A stretch of 64,000 nt of DNA from Apostichopus japonicus (taxonomy: Eukaryota > Echinodermata > Holothuroidea > Aspidochirotida > Stichopodidae), in assembly GCF_037975245.1 (NCBI RefSeq), contig NC_092570.1:7999001-8063000 (forward strand), given 5' to 3'. The position numbers and the translations under genes were made by a program. Shown here one piece after another: positions 25,760-37,952 of the stretch (within the stretch, counting starts at the first letter, position 1; each line of letters opens with the position of its first letter). The notes under the pieces were generated by a model. It saw nothing but the letters and a program-made list of their open reading frames with translations. It was not told the DNA's origin and made no database searches.

Positions 25760-26303
25760 CGCCCTCCACGGACTCCCCCCACTCTTTACCTGTGGAAATA
25801 TTTGTGTTGATTCAGTCACATTTATCTCCTTTTGGAGAGCAGTTACAACACACACAGACAGGGAGATCAGATTCTCAATTACTACAATGCTTCGTTGGGT
25901 TGTTATCTCTGCTACATCATACTGTATCTCCCCCCTCCCCACTGTTCCCCCTGCCCTTGTCCACATTTATCTCTCTCTTTGGAGAGCAGTTACGACACAC
26001 ACTGGTTGGGAGATCAAATACTCACTGCAATGCCTTGGAAGGTTTTTGTCACTGTTTCATCAAATCCCCCTCACCCCCCCCCAGTTCCCCCTGCTCTTTT
26101 CCATGTTTATCTTTCTCTTTGGAGAGCAGTTACAACACACAAACAAGCAGACCAGATCTTCACTGCAGTACCTTGGTAGGTTTTTATCACTGTTTCATCA
26201 AATCCCCCTGCCCCCAGTTCCCCTGATCTTGTCCCTGTTTATATTTTTCTTTGGAGAGCAGTTAAAAAACACACCTGTAGGCAAGCAGACCAGATCTTCC
26301 TCA
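25760..26303 (+). repeat. Tandem repeat, about 140-bp unit, 4 copies
   Basis: The motif TTTGGAGAGCAGTTACAACA recurs at about 25830, 25978, 26118 and 26251. Each is preceded by a C-rich block and CATTTATCT-type sequence and followed by ACACAC and AGATC. Open frames of up to 204 codons across the array are repeat artefacts: several frames are open at once and the stops do not respect any one frame. Confidence 0.9.
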
Positions 26304-29173
26304 CTCCAGTGAAAATCTTCAACTCATCTTTAAGACCAAAAATAAGTCCTTTTTCTGAGTGAAGAAAGTATTTTGAGAGCATAGCCTATCCCCTCTGAGA
26401 TTTAAATAACTTTACTAATCCTAGCTTCATTCTCATACATGTGTATGGTTGACTGAGTCTGCTCCTACAAATTTGTTTTACTTGAGTAGTTCTGTTGTCC
26501 CGCTGATATACAGTGCATGATCAGAGTAGAGAATGCAACAGATGCCCATCTTGACATATACTTTAGCCACCCGCATCAACTGCATCGCTCATTATCCAAG
26601 TGCTGCCAAACAGTCGATGTCACAAAGGAATAGTAAAGGACACAAAGAAAAGAAAGAAAAATTGAGTTGACATGTCGAATTCGTCGAGACTTTCTGACTG
26701 ATTCGCTTTTACTTTCACAATGGAATAAACCGAAAGAAATTTTACCTGTCCTCTCGAGATAATTGTTAAGAGTAACTTATTGTTTTATACTTTTATTTTC
26801 ACTTATTTAATCAGTACTCAATCAAGAGCACGTCTGAAGAGCTGTAAAAAATAATTTTGTTGCGCTGAGTTTTGGGATAACAAAAAGAAACGCACGCACA
26901 AATGCTAGTGGAAATGGTCTAAATATTCTGGACGATGTAAAAGAAAGTAGCTTTAAAGTCATAAGTTTACTCTGATCTTGCCTGTTTCCTCTCTATAGTC
27001 GCATAGTGGTGATTAAAAGAGTAAAAATGTAAAGCAGTCATCTAATTATGTTAAATACTTTAGATCTTTGCAAAATTGATTACTTAACTTTGAATCATCA
27101 TCAGATTGAAGAGAAGAACAAGTTAAAAGAAGAACCCCCCATCCCCCCCCCAAAAAAAAGTAACAAAACCTAACCCCCAAAAAAATAAAAATAAAGACTA
27201 TAGATGATAATAAACAAACGTGGGTTGTACAATTTGCCAACATGAATGCAGAGCTCCCAAGTGACCCACCCATATTTGAACACCCAAATATGTGACCTGT
27301 GCAAGCCTCCGAAAAACCTACATTGCGATTTTCTTAGACAAAAAAATAATGGCACACAAAATAATTTTGAATTAGTGATCTTCAAACTTTTTCCAACTCC
27401 TGATCCATGTAATGTGTCTGTAATTTGCTATCGAAATCACTCCTTGTAAGTTGCGACTTGGGTAATTTAAAAAAAAAATAAATTCCACCATTATGCACGT
27501 AGGCATCATCAGAATTAAAAAAAAATTCCAAAATGTGAGGGGGTGTTCACCCCTCCTCCAGGCTGCAGGGGAGAGGGGGTGTGCACCCCTTCCTCAGGCT
27601 GCAGATATACAAATGGACAGATCAATGATGGACCCGCATTTCACTTCTGGCAACTTGGGAGCTATGGTGAATGGTACAGGATAGGCTTTGGTTTGTTTGA
27701 AATATAAAATGAATGATGAGTCTTGAATTCATTTACATATATTAACCAGTGAGTCTTCCTTTTATTACAGATAATAAATATGGTGTCATCAGTCATATAG
27801 AAACTTGTCTTTTTTCCAAATTATGCCAAATGTACTATTTCTTGATTATTATGGGAGAAGGATTGAGCCATATTTTGAGCTGGTAAGGATCTCTGGGAAG
27901 AAAGAAGAGTTTAATCAGTAGTGGTGCCAGCCAAGGCAATCTAGAGGGACAACTAGGGGGCAAGGCATAATTTTGGGGGCAAAACATATAACACTGATAT
28001 GGGGAGAGGGGTGGGTCTCTGGGGAGTGGTTTCCTCTCCCCTTTGTGAATTTTCCTACAAGTAAAGTGACTTAGATGCAAAATGGTGAGCATCATTTGAA
28101 AATCTTTCACATTAATGCATTGCATTGGAAACTGTTTCTAATACAAACGATTAGCCTAGTTCGCTGTATTTTGTATAAGTAGCAGATCTGATGGGGGGGG
28201 GGCAACTGGAGGGCAAGGGGAATATCTACAGGGAAATTGTCCCTTCATGCCAGCCTGTAGCATCGCCACCGAGTTTAATGATGGTTAAATCACAAATGCC
28301 TCACATGCTGGTACAGTAGACTACTTGCAATAGTTTTCTTTTGTTTTTTACACACTCAATCATCAAACTTATTTGGTTTCTTGAATTTGAACTATTTATG
28401 CAAAGCTCTTGGCAACAAGATGGCTGACATTTTGTCCAAATTAAACTCTTCCCCTTCTCCATACTATTAATGACCATGTAGATTATGAGCTTCATAGTAC
28501 AATAGTTTCAAATATTGTGTGGTCCTAACCTCTTCAAATTATACAGATATATATTATAGAGTTTCTTCTAGGTATATCAAGGTTTTTTAATGTCTGGCCC
28601 TATCTCTCAAACCAGTATTTTAATATCTCTGGTCCTTAAATTTGGGTGGATCATTTATAGTTAGAATTCTTTTCAGAATTTGTGGTCTAATTCTTTTACG
28701 TACGACAACATTGCCTGAGAACAGAGCAGAAAATTGTCTGTACTGTAAAGTTATTCTATCCTCTTGTGCCAAGGGATTGTCAATTTTCTAGGATTTAATT
28801 TGCTTCAGTGCTTTAATAGCGTTTGAAGTGAGCGGAAGTAATTTTTCGGTTATGAGTTTGTTTTTTCTTTCTTTTTCTTCCTATTAAGAGAAAATCATCA
28901 ACAAGGACTTGCCTCAGGATTTTATTGCCAGGGAATATATTTTGATAATTGGTTTAGGAAGTCATTTTGACGTCGTGTTTTTCTTGTTTTGTTTTTTTCA
29001 CAACCGGGATAAAGTGGCATCTCCCTTTTAAAATCTTCCAATAAGTTATAATTTATGTGTCTTTGAAGTAAAAAATGCAGCTCAAGAAATACTGTTATCA
29101 GAGTTGCATGGCCAACAATCTACAGGTTCATTGTTAGTGGCTGCTGTGTAAATTACCTGTTGTAGAATAATCT
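26304..29173. other. dlg1: dlg intron interior
   Basis: Non-coding. Contains a 32-bp direct duplication at 27537-27568 and 27573-27604 (GAGGGGGTGTTCACCCC / GAGGGGGTGTGCACCCC), and a run of eleven G near 28192. No exon recognised. Confidence 0.55.
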
Positions 29174-29176
29174 TAA

Positions 29177-29410
29177 AGCCCGGGTCACATCTGCGCGATT
29201 CAACACGCGATTCAACTCGCAATACAATTGAAGGTTGAATCGCGTAGTTAGACACGGTTATCAACTTGTTGCGCAATAAAAGTTGCGCCGTCGATTTGCA
29301 ATAGAGCAATGTCCTAATCAGCGCAACTTCTTTGAAGCAACTTTACTGATTCGCGTGATTTTAGTTGCGAGTTGAATCGCGTGTTGAATCGCGCAGATGT
29401 GACCCGGGCT
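29177..29410. mobile_element. PIF/Harbinger-like MITE, 234 bp, 46-bp perfect TIRs
   Basis: The ends are perfect inverted repeats of 46 bp starting AGCCCGGGTCACATCTGCGC and containing two copies of CGCGATTCAAC. The flanks are TAA on both sides (29174-29176 and 29411-29413), matching the 3-bp TWA target duplication of PIF/Harbinger elements. If one shifts the boundary, TTAA could be read instead (piggyBac type), so the superfamily is not certain. The interior repeats the same GAATCGCG/GTTGCG vocabulary, so the whole element can fold into a long hairpin. Confidence 0.93.
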
Positions 29411-29590
29411 TAAGGCACTAAAAAACTAGATTATTGTGCAAATGAAATAAAGCAATGCAGAATCATTCATGGAACATAAAATTATATATTGGATAAGATG
29501 TTATTCCATAGACCTATATTATATATGTTATACCTTAGAAGGTCATGCTTACCTTGTTAAATTTGGAAAGTACAAATTTTTTGTATTTAC

Positions 29591-29694
29591 CACTCGCCTT
29601 GCTTACCTGTCTTCCGACAACCTTAGCACTCTTGTTATATCGTGCCTAGAATGAACTGGTAACCTTTTAATACTGTACGGCACGCCCTGTATGT
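29591..29694 (+). repeat. Dispersed-repeat copy
   Basis: Shares GCTTACCTGTCTTCC, ACAACCTTAGCACT, CGTGCCTAGAATGAACTGGT, AACCTTTTAATACTGT and GCCCTGTATG with 8320-8414, 36292-36398 and 38857-38960. Confidence 0.85.
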
Positions 29695-29930
29695 CCGCAC
29701 CTCTCGGGTCAATGCCATTCCTTCTCATTCTGCCACCCAAAGTGCCTAGGCCTCCATTTTGTGTGTGGAATCTTTCCTATTTTCGATTTGTTCCGAACTG
29801 TTGTCTTTTGAGGCCATTTTTCACTTAATTGGAATAAGAAGTTTGTTCTGTTATCTTTCCTGCACAGCCCATAAGTATCCTTTTCATTTGGGGGAAGGTT
29901 TTCCCATTTTGTTTTTTAGTTTTGAAATAT

Positions 29931-30103
29931 TTACTTCATTACTCTCTTACCTGTCTCTATTCTACATATGTACCAAGACTACCTAGCCTACAAAAGTTGG
30001 TAACATTTTAGCACTGCACCTTCCCTTCCCCCCGCCCCCACTGACCTACTTTAGGGTCAACATACTCAACACCTACTTCCTCTTGGTTCCAAATCTACCA
30101 TTC
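29931..30103 (+). repeat. Dispersed-repeat copy, longer form
   Basis: Reads TTACTTCATTACTCTCTTAC, CTGTCTCTATTCTACATATG, TGGTAACATTTTAGCACTGC, then a C-rich block, TAGGGTCAACATACTCA and CCAAATCTACCATT. It is the clearest long member and aligns with the reverse complement of 31049-31188. Confidence 0.8.
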
Positions 30104-31048
30104 TCTAGGCTTATAACTGCTTTTCTAGTGTGATTTACATCCATTGGATATCTTGTTTGGTATTGAAGTTCATCGTGAAGTATCTGAAGGCAGCAAGGAC
30201 CTGTATTAAAGATAACATCACCTGCATGGACCTCTGAAATTGAGGGATTATCCAATTACGGTTGAAGTCAAAAGTACATAGCTTCTGAAATTATGTACAG
30301 TCACAGCCCAATGAGAATTTCTGCACACCTAAACACATGCACGATCTAAGAAAAATGTTCCGCAATTCAAAGATATGGAATAATATTTTATTCTACAGTA
30401 CCTTGCTGGGTTTGCATAATTTTGCAAGTGCGATGGCATATTTGAATTCCCTTGATACATTTGCTCTATATACCAGAGGGTGGGTGTCTTGGTGTGTCCT
30501 GGTGGATATATACCTCATGCTGACAAAAGAATGAGCAAGGTTTTTCCCTCTGGAATGTTTCCACTATTGATTCTAAGACCACCCAGTTCCCCTCTGCACA
30601 GTATCAAACTGAAATTACTGTAGTACCTAAAATTTTGTAAATACCTTTACTTTTCTTCCCTCCCCCCTCTCCCACCCCTTTTGTGTGTATACATACTGAA
30701 TAGTACAGTGTATTTCCAGCATTGTCAATTCGGCTGGTTGCGGCACTGTGAAACTGGCAACCCTGGTTGTATGCCCAAGTCTTCTACTTAGGAACCTTTA
30801 TACTGTACTTACCTTTATCATATCCCCTGGTTGCCTACCTTTAAAGAAGTTCCTACTGACGTCATCGTCTTTCTTCCGTGGGAGTTTTATCTGCCGTCAG
30901 TTTAAGATCATAGAGTATCTTCATTTCTTAGATTGGATAATTACTGCTACATATTTATTTCATCGAGTCGAGCTTGTTCTAACCAGGTTCTTAGTAGTAG
31001 AAGTCCTTTACTGATCTGTCGGTAGGAATTCCTGTAGTTGATCTTCTT

Positions 31049-31188
31049 AATGGTAGATTTGGAAGGAAGAGACAGTGGGCGGTGTCCCAAAAGTGGGGGC
31101 GCCGTGCGGAAACGTTCCTATCATGTAGTTTAGGTAGATAGGAAAAGTGCATATATGTAGAGTTGGAGACAGGTAAGTATCATTGCTC
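31049..31188 (-). repeat. Inverted dispersed-repeat copy carrying a splice-donor consensus
   Basis: Reverse-oriented member of the family at 29931: it starts AATGGTAGATTTGGAAG, has TTTAGGTAGATAGG and ATATATGTAGAGTTGGAGAC in the middle and ends ACAGGTAAGTATC. In this orientation a perfect donor, CAG|GTAAGTA (31170-31179), lies on the sense strand of dlg. Confidence 0.8.
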
Positions 31189-31268
31189 GAAAATACCCAA
31201 ACCGGTAAGTTTTTGGGATTATGAAGAAGTCCATTAGATCCTTGTCCTCACATACTATGTTTGTTTCC

Positions 31269-31272
<4 letters not shown>

Positions 31273-31302
<30 letters not shown>
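31273..31302 (+). repeat. A30 homopolymer
   Basis: Thirty consecutive A residues after TTTCCATTT. It could be a retroposon tail, but no matching element body or target duplication was recognised. Confidence 0.9.
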
Positions 31303-31303
<1 letters not shown>

Positions 31304-32336
31304 AATTCCAAGCAAGCTACTGTATCTCCTCCCCTATCTCATATCCCATGTGAATTATCTAAAGTGACATTAGTGTTGTCAGAATTCTTTTAAGCTGGAA
31401 AAACAATAATTTTTACACATGTAGTCAATTCTTCCTTACTTATAGGATTCAACAACAGTGGATTCAACAACCATGCCTGCTACTTTGTTTGTTCAATTTA
31501 CATAGTTTCTGAAACATGATTATGTCTTGTTTTTGCCAGGTCTGCCTTTTCTATCTGATAAATTGAGAGAGTAAATCTTTACATTTTGATTTAATTAATG
31601 ACTTACTGTAGTGTCTCTGATTGTGGGTAGGTTGAAGGTGTTTGCTATTAAAATGTAACAAGCTACCCGGCTCGTATCTATCAATCTCTTCCTCCTCTTC
31701 TGAGGAAGAAGAGCGGCAAGGACACAGGATAAAAGCTAAATAAAGTAGCAGATGATGATGATGATCAAGATGATGATTCAGAGAGAACAAGGAGATGCAG
31801 ATGTGCTAGAAGCTAGCATCAAACAAAAAATTGAATGAGAGCAACCTTCGTCAGTAGAGGAGAAAGCTCACAGACAAGGAGGTGGAATGATAATTAGCGG
31901 CATCGGAGAACGGGCAGGAGTAGTTCTTAAAGTGCGTTCACATAGATGCCCGCCTGTTAGCTGGATAAGTGTTTGTGGGAATTGCATTCAAGGTTATAGA
32001 CACTGTTAAAAATGTTCTTCTGGCGCATAGAGATGTCTGGGGAAAGCAATATTGCAAAGTGGTTGCGGCACTTAACACTAGACTTTGGCAAAAAGAGCAC
32101 ATTGATCTCGTACATGCGTGGACATTAGTATTGAACTGTGTACATACATTTTAACATTGCACATTAACAGACAGTTGAGTCAGTCATCGGAACATGTCCT
32201 TACAAAGTGATATGTACTGTACCAATTATCCTCTCTTCCATTATGTAGGTGTATGCAAATGCAAGGAATTCAGTGCGAGGTCAGAGTTCATGATGAAATA
32301 TAATGACATGTCCTCTCAAAAAGTTATACCCATTAA

Positions 32337-32460
32337 TTTACTTCATTCCTCCCTTAACTGTCTCCTATACACACAGTCAAATCTGCCATGCCAATACTTA
32401 GTGGTAACATTCTTTCACTGCACCCCCTAATGACCCTTTTACAGTAATGTCATCACCCTC
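32337..32460 (+). repeat. Dispersed-repeat copy (diverged)
   Basis: TTTACTTCATTCCTCCCTTA, CTGTCTCCTATACACACAGT, GTGGTAACATTCTTTCACTG, CACCCCCTAATGACCCTTTT. Same order as the member at 29931. Confidence 0.7.
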
Positions 32461-34246
32461 ATAACAGTGTGTACATGAAGTTTACCATGTTCAGTGTGAG
32501 TTGAGATTTAGCCGAATAGAAATGAGTTCTTTGACAAAGATTATTTGAAATAGAAGACAAAGATGAGTTCTTTTATCATCTGCATCAACTTCTCCCTAAA
32601 ATTTTGTTTTTATTTTTTTTCATTATTTTATTTTATATTTGTATTTCTTTTAAATTATCTTTAGTAGTAGTGTTGTTTTAAGGAGGAAAGGAAATAGGCT
32701 TCACCTTCATTGTTGGGTACACACCTGCCGCATCCAAAGCTGCTACAGTTATTGTAAAAATATGTAAAAGACTTCAGAGCTTCCCAATCAGAGGTTAATA
32801 ACTACAGTATAGACTTCTCTTAGATCCATGGAGTTTTCTTCAATGTGTAGATCTTGATGTATATCCAGACTGCCTACAATATGTTACCTCTTTACCAATA
32901 ACAGAATTTTATTACTTTAATGCGACTCTGAAATGACTCCATTGGTTGTCAGTGTGTACTATGGACGACATCCCATGGTCATGAAATCAGTCTGCACTAG
33001 TAGTAGTAGTAGTCTCGTAGTCTCTTTCTCACCCTATGTTTTTTTTCTTTCTTCTTCCCTTCTCTTCTTCATTAATCTTGTAGAAATCCAGGACATCTCT
33101 ATATTACTCCCTTTGGACCACAGTAAGCTTCCTCCTATCCACCTCCTCCTCCTTATCCCCCCCCCTCCTCCTCAGTGGATATTGTCCTCATTGTTTGATA
33201 ATCTGTGGTTCATTTTCAAGGGTCAAATATTGACAGTGAGGCCATCTTGCAACTTCTGTGTGTTGGGTCCCTGTCAGACGGAAATACAAAATATATAGAT
33301 GCCGCTTTATAATAAACACAATAACGAAAAGGTCCAATGAGAAAAAAAAAAAAATTGGGTTGTAAGAGGGAAACCAACTCATCTAGCTTTCATCGATCTA
33401 GTAAAAGCCATCATTGTTGGTAATATTTTCACATGAAGGTAGAGTCCATCCAATTGGATGCATGATGCTTTATATTACCATTGAAGCAAGATATCTGTGT
33501 GGGGGGTGGGGAGGGGAGGTGAGGTGGGAGATTTATGCCTTTGTCATTGAGAAAAAACTCAATTGAATTACCTCATCAGTTTTCAGTTTCTCAGAAAAAA
33601 TGGTTTAGGATGCAATCCTTCAAGATTTGTTCAGAAAAGACTTCTGCTGAAATTTCTAAAACTTCCCCCCTCCCCCCCAAAAAAAAATTACAGAAAGAGA
33701 CTGTAAAGTCTATGTTCCCATAGACAAGATGGCTTTATTGGTATATATCTATCTGACCATTGGATGTGAGCTAATATTTGTTTATGTGTTGGCACCATGT
33801 TCGAACCGCCCTGCATGAAACATTGTGTTCCAAGTTAGGTTCTCTGTCGAGAACGTGTATTTCACGTTCAAAGAACCCTTCTTTGTTTTTCCTACCTTAC
33901 TGGTCTAACCAGACCTATTTGCACATGAGGATGATTTCAGCTATTTTCGTTTTTTCTGTAAATTTTGTGATGATGCATTTCAGTAGCTGTCTGAAGCATG
34001 TCTTTCTCGTCAAAGGCTCCCACAAAGTAAAGATCAGTCTTGTATGCTATTAGCTTATCGTCATAGTTGCCTGGCAACAAGCTTATCAATGTGTCAGATG
34101 TTTTTGCTAAGGGCATGGACACAAGTATGGGCAATCCTTGTGCTTGCAAAATCTTATTTATATGTTTTGAGTGATCATGGCTTTGTATTTACTACAGTAA
34201 TGGCTGTAATATGCTGCTCTGTAAAAACCGACAGAAAAATATTCAG
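32461..34246. other. dlg1: dlg intron interior
   Basis: Non-coding. Contains a TAG triplet run at 33000-33014, a C-rich patch near 33160, G-rich sequence at 33500-33530 and an A run at 33341. No exon recognised. Confidence 0.5.
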
Positions 34247-34740
34247 TACTTTATGAATATTCATGAATATGTATATGATGAGCCCAATTATCCACACCTT
34301 CAATACTAAATATCCATACCAAAATGGTCTTCTTTGTGAAGGATGTTATTTACTACCCCAGGGATACATACAAAGGAAGTGTGCTCATTTGTCTGTGGAA
34401 ATGCAGTTCCTTTGGGTTTTACCCTTAAATTTCATTATGCCTGACTGTGATGTAATGTGGTGATGAATATGGATATTGAATATACAGTATGCAATAATAT
34501 GTCTATTCAAAGCTTTATCTTGAGAAATGCCCATACTTCATGAATATTCAATGAATTTCTTGAGACACACCAATTTATCCAACTCTTTGCTTACCCAATA
34601 TCCATAGCAAATGGTCTCCTCTGTGGAGGATATTTCCAAATGAAATGCAATCTTTTATTATTCATTGAAATGCACTTTCCTTTGGAAAATACAGTCAACT
34701 TAAATTTGTATGCAACTGTGATAAATAAGGTGTGAGATAT
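34247..34740. repeat. Old, diverged tandem duplication of about 285 bp
   Basis: Copy one (34247-34480) and copy two (34531-34740) share in order TATGAATATTCATGAAT / CATGAATATTCAATGAAT, AATATCCATA..AAATGGTCT, TGTG.AGGAT, GAAATGCA.TTCCTTTGG and GTGATG/GTGATAAAT. Many substitutions separate them. Confidence 0.65.
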
Positions 34741-36152
34741 TTCATCGTCGTGGCTAATAAAGGCTTAAATACTGTTTGCAGCTTATGAAATCCAAAGCGT
34801 CTTTGTTTAAGGAACATCTAAAAAATTTTGGTACTGCCAGTTAATAAAAAATTACGCTAATTTATTCATAATATTCTAGTTATAGCTGGGAAACGTCTTC
34901 CTTGCTGCTCGTATTCATTTCCTGAATTTGAAAGCCGATTTCTTTGGGTCCTACTTACTCACAAGTCAGTTGTATAAACGCATCCAAAATACTGCTCTTG
35001 TCAGGACTTTTCTAACAAACCTTTTTTTTAGCAATGTAATCTATCAAACCAGATTTAATTTATCATGTACTAATATTTAAGTATTCTAAGAAATAGGCAG
35101 AACAATCTGAAAACTTGAAACCTGTTTCTATCTGAAATATTTTAAATTTATGATGAGAAATAAAAAAATTAGCATCAATTGCATGAACTGGGATATCTAC
35201 TGTTCAGGTAGATCTCACATCAGAATGTTTCTCATGTATCGTTTGGAAAAAAAAAATTACTGGAAAGTTTGTAAAATGTGCAATTTTCACATGACAAGGA
35301 TGACCTTCATATCATGATGATGTTGCCATGAAAATGCAAGTCAAAATATGATTTTATGATATGAATTGGTTAGTTTTGTGTGAATACAAAGTTCATGGCA
35401 CAGAGCCAGTATGTTACGATAACTCCAAATCTTCGTTCACGATAAGAACGCTGCATTCTTCAGTACCGACATGAAGATACCTTAAAAGCCTTCTATTTCA
35501 GGCCGGTAATGATCTTTCATCTATGGTTTAATTGTCTTATGTTTTTGCCAAATAACAGCCTTTTTGTCTGGTATCGTGTTGCCTTATATCTCCGTTAATG
35601 CTATTGGTAGACCGATTATTGGTTTCTCACTTAATACCCAGAAGCTATATTTATATCTGCAGAGTTTGATGTTGCCTGCTTGATGTCTTTGTTTGAAAGA
35701 AAAAAAAAACAAACAACTTTTGTTACATCTGTTTCACTATGCTGCATCCACGTTCCAGAATCTGTAATTCAAGCCCTGGGAATGGTATTAACTAGATTCC
35801 GAAATACTTCATATGTTGAACAGATCGAGGTGGGGATTTGGGGAGGGAGATGGCGGCAGGGTGTGATTGGGGAATATGCTACGTACGGGATAAACTTTTC
35901 CAAGGATATTTGTTTTTCTGTATATTAATTAATATAATTATGATTTGATTATTAGTTATTGATTATATTGCCCTGAAATGAGTTTTTTTTTATTTAATCT
36001 TTTACTGAAACGACATTGTTCGACACTAATGTTAGAGATGTTTAGCAGGAAAGGGGGTCAAAAGAAGTCTTCATAACTTGGGAGGCCAGGTGACTCCAAA
36101 CCCAGTAGGAATATGAATTGTAATGTGGATGTATGTCAAAGTAGTAGGAAAT
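34741..36152. other. dlg1: dlg intron interior
   Basis: AT-rich non-coding DNA. Nothing recognised. Confidence 0.5.
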
Positions 36153-36213
36153 GTCACAGTGACACAGAGTGGCACAATGTGACACAGTGTGGCACAGTGT
36201 GACACAGTGTGGC
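36153..36213. repeat. 20-bp tandem repeat, about 3 copies
   Basis: The unit GTGACACAGTGTGGCACAGT, itself made of two related 10-mers. Confidence 0.9.
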
Positions 36214-36291
36214 TGAATGGTCTCATGAATTCAAAAGTGTACCCTTTGTAGTAATAGCCTACCATGGAAGAACATCACTTGTGCATAAACA

Positions 36292-36398
36292 TTTACTGCA
36301 CTCCTCGCTTACCTGTCTCCTCACAACCTTTAGAAGCACCATGTTCTACCGTGCCTAGAATGTCCTGGTAACCTTTTAACACTGTGCACCCTCTATGA
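36292..36398 (+). repeat. Dispersed-repeat copy
   Basis: TTTACTGCACTCCTCGCTTA, CCTGTCTCCTCACAACCTTT, CCGTGCCTAGAATGTCCTGG, TAACCTTTTAACACTGTGCA and CCCTCTATGA. Very close to the copy at 38857-38960, which suggests recent spread. Confidence 0.9.
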
Positions 36399-37530
36399 GG
36401 GATGGTTTGTACCAGCCAACTTGGGTTCTTTTTAATTGTGCCTCTGATAGCTCAATTAAACTGTTTCTAAAACTTGGCATTAGGTTATTCAGCCACTGTT
36501 AATTTCTTTCCCTACCCCTGACTTCCCCCTACTGTACATATCTGCGTCTTCTCCTGGTGGAAAAGAATTGCTGTTAGCTTGGATGAATCTGTAGGATTGA
36601 TAAGGAAGTTCCCACAAGCTCTAAAAGATATTTGAAACTGAAAAGACCTTTTAATTGTACAGATATGTTCAACACTCGAAACCAGCTGAAAGCTAAGCTT
36701 CGTGTAGAATTACTTCTTTTCAGGTCTATACAAGTGCAGTGAGCACTATTTGTCCTCAAATATTTGAACTTTGTACACATATAGTATCTTTGTTTTATGA
36801 TAACACTGTTAGCTTTTTATATTGCTTAAATATCTACAAAGATATCCTACTGTCTAAACAAATTTATAATCTTAATATAATGAAATTGATTTTCACAAGA
36901 AATCTGTATCCTATCCATTTACATAATATACTGACATAATGTGTACGTGATCAGGCAAAGTCAATGACAGCACCCAAGAAATCCCATAACACATGAGGCG
37001 ATCAGTCCCAAGTAGTGAAGATAGATTAATCCATTTAATCCAATTAATCTGGGCACTGGGATCAGCTCTTGTTTTAGTTAATAATGACTAAGTTTGGAGA
37101 GCCTTGGGATTTTTACTATCCGTTACTTGATCAGGAAAAATATTGATTACAGAAAAGATCCAACAATTTAGCAAGTATTCTTAATTTTTTGTTGTTGTTG
37201 TTTTTGTTGTTGTTTGTGTTGTAAAAACTGAACATTACATCCTGCTCAGGTCTCTTCTTTTACTCCATTGCTATACCTACCCATGTCAAATTTGACAACA
37301 GTTTCTGTATCATCCAAATGTTGGTGAAATGTGAAAATGCTACATGTGTGCCGCTGTATTCTGTTTGTCTGTGTTTGCTTGTCTCCTCAAGAATCTTTCT
37401 TTGAGTGTTGAAAGGAACATGAAACACAGCACAGAAATGCTCTGTTATTGGATTTGTAAGGTAGAAGAGAGAAGGCAGTGATGTGTCAATGAGAAGGGAA
37501 GGACTAACTTTGGGATGGGATGTAGATAAG

Positions 37531-37576
37531 GAGGGGGGTGGTGGGGGGGTGGGGTGGGGGGGGGGGGGTGGGGGGT
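37531..37576 (+). repeat. G-rich tract with strong quadruplex potential
   Basis: About 46 bases of almost pure G with single T or A interruptions, on the coding strand of dlg. Many runs of three or more G meet the usual G-quadruplex pattern. Confidence 0.9.
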
Positions 37577-37608
37577 TCCCATGGTATTATTTGTAAGTTT
37601 ACATCCTG

Positions 37609-37760
37609 AATGGTAGATTTGAAAAGAGGAGTGAGCAGAGTCCCAGATGTGGTAAGGCAGGGGATATGGGGATGTGAGGGAGGGGGAGGGGGGCACCAGT
37701 GTTAGTAGGTTGGGTGTATGAGATAAGTGTATATGTAGACTTGAAACAGGTTTTGTATCT
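37609..37760 (-). repeat. Inverted dispersed-repeat copy (diverged)
   Basis: Starts AATGGTAGATTTGAAAAGAG and ends GTGTATATGTAGACTTGAAACAGG, parallel to 31049-31188. The splice-donor motif is degraded here (CAGGTTTTG). Confidence 0.6.
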
Positions 37761-37952
37761 GTACTCATGCTGTATTCATGTTGTACTTAAATGTTGTACT
37801 CATGTTGTACTCATGTTGTACTCATGTTGTACTTGTGTTGTACTCGTGCTGTACTCGTGCTGTACTCATGTTGTACTCATTCTGTACTCATGCTGTACTC
37901 ATGTTGTACTTAAATGTTGTACTCATGTTGTACTCATGTTGTACTCATGTTG
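37761..37952. repeat. 12-bp minisatellite, about 16 units
   Basis: The unit GTACTCATGTTG varies as GTACTCATGCTG and GTACTCGTGCTG. A higher-order block containing GTACTTAAATGTT occurs twice, about 120 bp apart. The open frame through it (Cys/Val/Leu repeats) is an artefact of a unit length divisible by three. Confidence 0.95.

Noticed and set aside
25698-26312. Overlapping 204-, 162- and 115-codon + strand ORFs
   Set aside because: They are three frames of the same 140-bp tandem repeat, with no codon preference for any one of them.
31680-31740. Possible minus-strand microexon (EEEEEIDRYEP) with acceptor- and donor-like flanks
   Set aside because: Only about 34 bases, acidic low complexity, and no neighbouring exon to join.
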